Source of the DNA: Isoetes taiwanensis
Lineage: Eukaryota > Streptophyta > Lycopodiopsida > Isoetales > Isoetaceae
Direction: 5' to 3'
Length of the DNA stretch: 64,000 nt
Assembly: GCA_021234155.1 (NCBI GenBank)
Contig: JAJEKV010000084.1
Span: 868,001 to 932,000 of the forward strand
Part shown: positions 57,990-64,000 of the stretch, piece by piece
Layout: the number at the start of each line of letters is the position of its first letter
How positions within the stretch are numbered: the stretch's first letter is position 1
Position numbers and translations under genes: made by a program
The notes under the pieces: model-generated
Told to the model about the DNA's origin: nothing
The model's input: the letters and a program-made list of their open reading frames with translations, nothing else
Database searches by the model: none

Positions 57990-58676
57990 GCGTATCATTT
58001 TCTCACCCTTTTTCTATTCCTATTATTTCTTTCCCTTTTCCTTCTTTCCCTCTTCCACTTTTCCTAACACCATTATTTCCCTTCCCTTTTCCCCCTCCTC
58101 TTTTTTCTTTCTTTCCCTTTCCTTCTTCTTATGCTATTTTTTCTTCCATTTTCCCCTTTCCTCATTCCTTCTCTCTTCCCCTTTTTCCCTCTCCCATTTC
58201 CCATGCTCTTTTCCCCTTTCTTCACCCTCTTCCTCTTCCCTTTTTTTTTGCGTGGCCTTTTCCCTTTTTCTCTCAAGTCCCCTTTCCCCTTCCCTTTTAT
58301 CTTTTTTGTTTCCCTTTAGCTTTCCCATGCCCTTTTTCCCTTTCGTTCTCTCCACCCTTTTCCCGTTCCTTTTTCATTCTTTCCCTTCCCTCTTCCCATT
58401 TTCCCAATGCCCTTTTACCATTCCCTTTCTCCTTTGCTACTTCTTTTCCCTTTCTCTTTTACCATGACATATTTTGCTTCCATTTTTTCCTTTCCTCACC
58501 CTTTCCCTCTTTCGCTTTTTTTCCCTTCCATTGTCCCCTTTCTCTTTTGTCATTTTTTCGGTGTCTTTTTGCCCTTCACAATATCCTTTCCTTCCCCCCT
58601 CCCCCCACCCTTCCCTCCCCCTTTCCCTTTCCCTTTCCCTTTCCCTTTCCCTTTCCCTTTCCCTTTTTCCTTAAGA
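57990..58676 (+). repeat. Pyrimidine tract of about 680 bp
   Basis: Nearly pure C/T with runs of CCCTTT and CCTTTTCC, ending in about nine perfect CCCTTT repeats (58617-58668). The complementary strand is a purine tract. Long frames here on both strands are low-complexity artefacts. Sequence of this kind can form triplex (H-DNA). Confidence 0.92.
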
Positions 58677-59299
58677 GATCAAAGCATAACCAATCACCGT
58701 GGTGGGAAGTCATGCGATAAATCTTCCCCTTCGGATGCACTCACATGATCTCAACCATTCAAATTAGGGCTTGATCCAATCCAATATGGTATAACATTAT
58801 AATATAAGAAGATACTATGTTTTGAGTCTTGAATTAATGTTATATAAAAACCTAAGCATCTAGGGAGTGGTTTAACATGTTTCCATCTATAAAGCAGTCT
58901 CTATGAATCATTTTTAAGTTCTAAATGTTCTACAATGATCATTATGCAAAGGGAACACCAAAATTATTTTTAGATTTTAAAAAATTCGAATGTTGGTCGT
59001 TCCTGTTCCGATTTGTTCCGTTCCCGTTCCAAATTTGGATCCATGTTCCCGTTCTCGTCCCGTTCCGGGTAACTATGGTCTTAATACATGGACATGGCAC
59101 TGGCACCTATGGGCATTTTGTGCTTGAACTTTGAAGAGATGATCCGAATTTCCATGTGAGTTCCATATCAAGTGTTTGAGAATATTAGAGAGAGGATAGA
59201 AGGGAGATGGTATTCTCCCTCAGCTCCCATTTTTTATACTTTGATGGATGATCAACCACTTACTTACCAAGGATAGATAGAGGAGCTCACATTCAAAGT
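58677..59299. other. No gene recognised
   Basis: AT-rich. A GTTCCGTTCCCGTTCC-type degenerate repeat lies at 59005-59065. Nothing coding seen. Confidence 0.5.
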
Positions 59300-59938
59300 G
59301 TCAAAAGAAACAAGAAGGACTTGGGATGACTTCCCCATACATGAAAAACAACTGCCAGAAAAGCTATGTGTTCAGCTAGATAAATGTTGGAAAGAAAACA
59401 AGAATAGATGGATGTTTGGGGCAATGTCATACTTGACAGCGGTGGAGTATTCAAGATTGTGAAGGTGGAGTTCATGATGGTTGGGTATACACATGACGAT
59501 ATAAATGCATTCCTCAGGACTTTTTCTACCAAGCTCAAGAGAGGAAATGTGACAAGTCCCCCTGAACTAGTGGATGTTTGAGAGCTGCATTGACATAACC
59601 CAATGGCCTTCTTGGTCGACGCGTACGAGGTTGCAGATTGGAGATCATTTATTGAGGGATACTTATTGGATGGTAAGGTTCATTTTACAGGCCACACAAA
59701 GCCACTTTAGTTTAAGTTTTGCGTGAGGGATGGAATACCAATCATGCAATATAAGTGGAGGCCAGACGATAAGTTGTGGATGCCTGTGCAAGGAATCGAA
59801 ATGTGGCAAAAGGGGCCTAAGGATGAAGTTTTTCTTCCTATGGGTGAGCCAAAGCCACTTCCTCCTTTCATAACCGTTAAAGACTCTAGCCAACTAGTGA
59901 AGGGCATAACACAATGGGAGGATGTTCAGAAGGGAAAG
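59300..59938 (+). pseudogene. DUF7869-like protein relic
   Basis: Plus-strand frames read LPEKLCVQLDKCWKENKNRW, MFGAMSYL, then after a shift near 59440 FKIVKVEFMMVGYTHDDINA, FLRTFSTKLKRG. The pattern LQLD..xxENKN + VEFxMVGHTHDDID is that of DUF7869-like proteins common in plants, algae and some animals and thought to be transposon-associated (my recollection). The frame continues with conserved-looking text (NPMAFLVDAYEVADWRSFIE, IPIMQYKWRPDDKLWMPVQG, PLPPFITVKDSSQLVKGI) through three in-frame stops to the gypsy LTR that truncates it at 59938. Confidence 0.6.
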
Positions 59939-61538
59939 TGTGACGCTCCCTGAACATATACGACCCTCGGACGTATACATACGGGGACTTTCCCCTCCCA
60001 TGGCGACCAACTCGCCATGAGCAGGGCCCTCCGTCTATTTCGGGCCATCTATAATATGATGTCCGAAAGAAGGACACGAAGGGGTCATTCGGCCCACGCC
60101 TTCAATGGGGCTCCTACGTCGCGGAAGCGTGAATACAAGGGTTAGCACACAGCATAAATCGCATATAAATAACCACCACGAAGGGTGGCACATCCATCCA
60201 AATACCCACGGCAAAGAGTATGCATCTAAACCTAAGAAAACACCCCAAACCCATGGTTCTACCCCGGTTCAGACTCCAATGAGGATCGACTGACGGCTAG
60301 GCCTCAAGAGATCAGCAGACCGAATCTTGACATGGCATTGGCTGGCATAGAACATTGGCTAGGGTTGTCCACTCCATCCGCCCCTCCTGTGCACACTTTG
60401 CAGATGGGTCAATTCACGCTATGGCGTCGCTATAGCCTTCCGGAGACGCAGGCTCGAGGCATCACCCTACTGAGCCTACTCCAGGGTTCATGAAGTCCCG
60501 GTCCGATGAGGCAGGTCAGGGAAGCGTCCCCTTCCAGAATCACAGTGGTTCCATGGGCGAGCTAGAGAATACGTGCCGCATCAGCGACCCCCGCATCCGT
60601 ACCCGACTTACTCGCCCTAAATCTACTCAAAGTGCAAGGTGCCCCATACGGGTCACACCTTCCCACCCAGGGAGTGTCAGACCCATACCCGGCCCTCTAC
60701 GTGACCGGCTATCAGGCCTAGCTCACTATAGGAGTCCCAGGAGCCTTTTATGTTCGTGCAGGACCCCGCCAACCACTTCACCACTGTGTTCCTTATCTGG
60801 TGCTAAGCCAGTCCATAGCATCTATGACCCGGTGGGCTCTTGTGCACAGGCCGCATTTAACGGGATAATACAGGGCTCTATCTAGGAGCATACTACAATA
60901 AATAGCCTCAGAGGTCTCTACCCCCCTTAATTCCCCATTTCCAGAGTAACACTAGGCTAACAACCACCAATCCATCCATTACAAGCAAAACCAGAATCGA
61001 AATATATAGAGAACCTACCTTTACAATCAAGGGTTAGTTCCTACGAGTAAACACAGAGAGAATAGACCAACAACCCAAACAGGTGCCCGCTATCCTAGAA
61101 TTCACAACTACACTAGCCACCCACCTGTATTTCGGCTCGACCCGTTGTCGTTGGGGATCTCCATCTGCTTGGTCTTGGTGTTTAGCTTGTGTGAGATTCG
61201 TGGTGGCGCCACCGGGTCACAAGGGTGGGCTCCAATGCCAAGGTGAGTTGTGGCTGATATGGGGGTGGTGATCCACCCTATTGACCCCAATTAGCATTAT
61301 CATGCTAACCAATCGAGGGTGGCCACGTGATGCCTTCCCAAACCATAATTAGCTTAATTATGGTTTTAAATATTAGTTCCTTAATTATAGGTTATTATTG
61401 TCAATAATTAAATTAGCATAGCTAATTTAATCCCTTTAAGTGAACCCCTAGGTTCCCATACCCCATGTGGTATGATGTATCCTTGGTGACGTGCCAACAT
61501 ATTTATACTTATACCGTATAAATACTTGGAACGTCACA
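59939..61538 (-). repeat. 3' LTR of the second gypsy element
   Basis: 1,600 bp, TGTGACGCTCCC...GGAACGTCACA. It shares scattered blocks with the other gypsy LTRs but is clearly a different subfamily. Confidence 0.9.
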
Positions 61539-61553
61539 TTCTCCCCTCCTTAA
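61539..61553 (-). other. Polypurine tract of the second gypsy element
   Basis: Minus strand AAGGAGGGGAGAATG next to the LTR. Confidence 0.85.
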
Positions 61554-62124
61554 AAATAATGTTTGTCCTCAAAGATTGAGGTTAGATACAAATATAATAA
61601 ATGACAAGAAGGAAATTCCTTATTTCAGAAGGTAATATATTAAAGCTTTCAAGTTTACAACAGTTTAAGCACGAAAAGTGCAATTTACATCCTTATCATA
61701 ATTAAAAAGTGCAAGGACCAAGGTCCAAGATCAACAACAAACAGAACATGTAGATAACATAAAGCGAAGAAATCGGGTCATCAGCAACCCCCTAACATGG
61801 ACCAGTCACGTCATCGCTTCACCGGCCTGCACATGGTAATATATCAGTTTATATAGATAAAATAATTAGGTTGTGGTTGAAGGGTCCACCCCCTATAAGA
61901 AAATAAAAGAAAATTTATCTACAAGGAACCTATCATGCCTATAGTTCGCAGTTCATTGTGGCGTAAGGAATGGTCAGGTTCCTATTATAGCCAAGATGAA
62001 CGCGGCTATGAACTACATGCTTTACAAGCAGTTCGCGGTCATGTCCACATTGACAAAGACACCACGCCCTAAGGAACGTGAGAGGTGATCCCATCATCGG
62101 TAACCGTTGTTAACTACGATGCAT
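61554..62124 (-). other. 3' untranslated region of the second gypsy element
   Basis: Between the pol stop and the PPT. No coding signal. Confidence 0.6.
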
Positions 62125-62853
62125 CTACCCCTCTACATATTCTCGGCGAATCAAGTCCTCAAGCTTACCGCCGGGTGCGGGGTTGATAGCATCGTTGATG
62201 GTGCGGCCTTGAGATTGTTGCATAAAATCTGGATAGTGCTTCTCAAGGTCTGCTTCCATCACCCACGTAGCATCCTCCACCGGCAAGTGCTTCCACTTGA
62301 CCAGGTATTGCAACTTTTGAGTCCTCCGAGTCTGTTTATAAGCCCGGTCAAGGAGAGCTTCAGGCACTATCTCGAGCTGCTCCTCTGTCATTTCGAGGAG
62401 GGTTGGGGTTTCCAAAACCTCCTCTGGATCAGGGGTGTGTTGTTTCAGAAGACTCACGTGGAAGACCTTGTGGATCTTCAGACGGGGCGGCAGATCCAAG
62501 CGATATGCTTGTTCTCCAATACGCTCGGTGATTTTGAATGGTCCCGCCCATCTGGGCGCTAACTTCTTGCAGTTACCAATTTTAAGCTTGGCTTGTTTTA
62601 CCTTGATTTTAAGCCAAACTGATTCGCCCACTTGGAAGATTCGTGGGGTTCTGTGTTTATCCGCTACACTTTTCTGACGACTGCGTGCAGCTAACAAGTA
62701 ACCACGAACCTCTTCAACTAAGGCCTGCATTTCCAAAAGGAGCTGTTGGGAGACCTCCACTTTAGAAACAGGGGTTATGCGGTGTGTCCGAGTAAGGCAT
62801 TGATAACCATAGTTTATCATGAAAGGAGACATTCTAGAAGACTCTCGTTTCAC
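62125..62853 (-). CDS. Gypsy integrase C-terminus with chromodomain
   Basis: Open frame of 242 codons: RMSPFMINYGYQCLTRTHRI (end of integrase core), a helical linker (QALVEEVRGYLLAARSRQKS), WLKIKVKQAKLK, LAPRWAGPFKITERIGEQAY (GPY/F domain), LPPRLKIHKVFHVSLLKQHT and chromodomain QYLVKWKHLPVEDATWVMEA, DLEKHYPDF, then about 30 further residues. Known role: DNA binding and chromatin targeting during integration. It is in a different frame from the upstream pol ORF, the break being at VEFAYIKM/KRESSRMS (about 62850), where one or two bases appear to be missing. Confidence 0.9.
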   Translation of the reverse strand: MKRESSRMSPFMINYGYQCLTRTHRITPVSKVEVSQQLLLEMQALVEEVRGYLLAARSRQKSVADKHRTPRIFQVGESVWLKIKVKQAKLKIGNCKKLAPRWAGPFKITERIGEQAYRLDLPPRLKIHKVFHVSLLKQHTPDPEEVLETPTLLEMTEEQLEIVPEALLDRAYKQTRRTQKLQYLVKWKHLPVEDATWVMEADLEKHYPDFMQQSQGRTINDAINPAPGGKLEDLIRREYVEG

Positions 62854-64000
62854 ATCTTTATATAGGCAAACTCAACAAGGTAAATATAGTCAGCCCATTG
62901 GGATTGCTTACTCCACACATAACTTCGTAGCATATCCTCCATAATCCGATTGGTACGTTCTGTCTGACCATCCGTCTGAGGATGATAAGCTGTGCTCATA
63001 GCAAGCTTGGTCTGTATGGTGGTGAAGAAATCTTTCCAAAATGCACTTACAAATTTGGGATCTCTGTCAGATACAATGACCCGTGGCATTCCGTGCAATC
63101 TGAAGATCTCCTTTGCAAAAAGCAGAGCAGTATCAAAGGCGGTGTCCGTGGTACGACATGGCAAGAAATGAGCCATTTTCGACAATTTGTCGACCACTAC
63201 CATTAACGCATCATATCCACGAAGAGTACGTGGAAGGCCCACAATGAAATCCATGGTTATCACTTCCCACTTAGCGTTGGGTACATCCAGAGGTTGCAAT
63301 TCTCCTGGAGTCCTTAATTGTTCTGCCTTGGTCTGCTGACATACTTGACACTGCTTAATGTACCTGGCAATGTCCTTCTTTATTGAAGGCCAAAAATAAC
63401 TGGAGCGGATCTTAAAGTAGGTCTTCATAAAACCCGCATGTCCAGCTATAGGGCTGTTGTGCGTGTCATGGAGGATTAACTTACGCACTCCGGAAGTCAG
63501 AGGTACACACAACTTATCCTTGTGATACAACAAATTGCCCTCTTTCTTATATGAACGGAAAGCTTCGCGTTCTTTATCTGTGCGTGCCTCCTTACTCAAA
63601 CTAGCCCAGATTTCACAGAACTCAGGATCCGTGGCCAAAGTCTGTTCTATCTGTTTGCCAAACTCACTTGTGAGTGTCGAAATTGCATTACAATGAGTCC
63701 GGGTTACCAAGGGATGGCGTGATAATGCATCCGCAACCACATTGTGCTTTCCAGGCTTATACATGATCTCAAAATCATATTCTTCAAGAAATTCCATCCA
63801 TCTCCTCTGACGGAGGTTGAGATTGGGTTGGGTGGTCAAATATCGGAGACTTTGATGATCTGTGTCCAACTGGAACCTTCTACCAAGGAGGTAGTGTCTC
63901 CATATTCGCAAAGCGCGAACAACAGCTAGCAATTCCTGGTCATGGGTAGGATATCGCTGTTCTGTCTCATTCATTTTCTTTGAATCATAAGCAATAACCC
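62850..64000 (-). CDS. Gypsy RNase H and integrase core, partial at window edge
   Basis: The frame is open from the window end (VIAYDSKKMNETEQRYP) to a stop at 62850. RNase [32 protein letters not shown]. Integrase: H2C2 zinc finger (HDTHNSPIAGHAG...CQVCQQTK), then catalytic D in MDFIVGLPR, D in VSDRDPKFVS and E in GQTERTNR, with the HPQTDGQTE block. All three catalytic acids are present. The frame ends early at a frameshift in VEFAY, so this copy's integrase is broken from its chromodomain. RT lies beyond the window. Confidence 0.93.
   Translation of the reverse strand, partial: VIAYDSKKMNETEQRYPTHDQELLAVVRALRIWRHYLLGRRFQLDTDHQSLRYLTTQPNLNLRQRRWMEFLEEYDFEIMYKPGKHNVVADALSRHPLVTRTHCNAISTLTSEFGKQIEQTLATDPEFCEIWASLSKEARTDKEREAFRSYKKEGNLLYHKDKLCVPLTSGVRKLILHDTHNSPIAGHAGFMKTYFKIRSSYFWPSIKKDIARYIKQCQVCQQTKAEQLRTPGELQPLDVPNAKWEVITMDFIVGLPRTLRGYDALMVVVDKLSKMAHFLPCRTTDTAFDTALLFAKEIFRLHGMPRVIVSDRDPKFVSAFWKDFFTTIQTKLAMSTAYHPQTDGQTERTNRIMEDMLRSYVWSKQSQWADYIYLVEFAYIKM

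Larger units (their letters stand above)
59939..64000 (-). mobile_element. Second chromodomain gypsy element, 3' part
   Basis: The left end is a 3' LTR with TGTGACG...CGTCACA termini, preceded (minus strand) by a PPT. The pol region extends past the window edge. It is clearly related to the 5928-21559 element in LTR blocks (CTAGGCCTCAAGA, GGCTAGGGTTG, CATCCGCCCCTCC) and pol. It is much less damaged and so a useful reference for that element. Whether it carries an H3-like ORF is not visible here. Confidence 0.93.

Noticed and set aside
58617-58668. CCCTTT repeats as interstitial telomere sequence
   Set aside because: The plant telomere unit is TTTAGGG (or TTAGGG). AAAGGG lacks the T's and sits inside a general pyrimidine tract.
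57847-58748. Long plus- and minus-strand frames over the pyrimidine tract
   Set aside because: They are F/P/L/S-rich or K/R/E-rich low-complexity translations of simple sequence.

Overview
The window is nuclear DNA from a land plant with a large, repeat-packed genome. It holds chromodomain Ty3/gypsy and Ty1/copia LTR retrotransposons, hAT transposons, L1-type LINE tails, PPR genes (one with a DYW deaminase domain), and fragments of plant genes (RPL18a-like, YODA-type MAPKKK, CCR4 deadenylase, casein kinase 1, a chloroplast DnaJ-type zinc-finger protein). The wording of the PPR-DYW tail and the DUF7869-like relic make a fern or another seed-free vascular plant my best guess, but this is inference. 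No complete, intact host gene is present.

Layout. 1-5.7 kb: decayed sequence with an RPL18a-like first exon, a 321-bp MITE and a LINE tail. 5.7-25.5 kb: a three-level nest. A hAT transposon (TSD GTGTTAGG) was invaded by a chromodomain gypsy element of about 15.6 kb (TSD GGCAT). The 5' LTR of that gypsy was then invaded by a 2.4-kb element carrying pieces of two host genes. 26.7-34 kb: a young copia element (TSD GTCCA) inserted in a gypsy chromodomain relic and itself interrupted in its integrase by a 1,727-bp non-autonomous DNA element with a 4-bp TSD. 34-41.5 kb: gypsy relics, then a second hAT copy (TSD GTCACGTG) carrying a LINE insertion, the block flanked by an inverted repeat. 41.5-48.9 kb: mostly unassigned, with one casein-kinase-1 exon. 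48.9-51.1 kb: a tandem array of about 430-bp units, each with perfect RNA polymerase III A and B boxes. 51.2-55.8 kb: two broken PPR genes and two CCR4 exons. 55.8-58.7 kb: a gag-only retroelement fragment, a hairpin cluster and a pyrimidine tract of about 680 bp. 59.3-59.9 kb: a DUF7869-like relic. 59.9-64 kb: the 3' half of a second, better preserved gypsy element that runs off the window.

The most unusual thing here is in the 5.9-21.6 kb gypsy element. Between its primer-binding site and gag lies a roughly 350-codon reading frame that starts MARTKQTYRK, the histone H3 tail tip. It passes through a charged linker and ends in a recognisable H3 histone fold closing with [19 protein letters not shown] and a stop. 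The same element encodes a chromodomain, the module class that reads H3 tails. A retrotransposon carrying its own H3-like histone would be a notable system. The frame as given has several small frameshifts, and the two LTRs of this element differ in an odd, clustered way, so consensus quality must be checked first.
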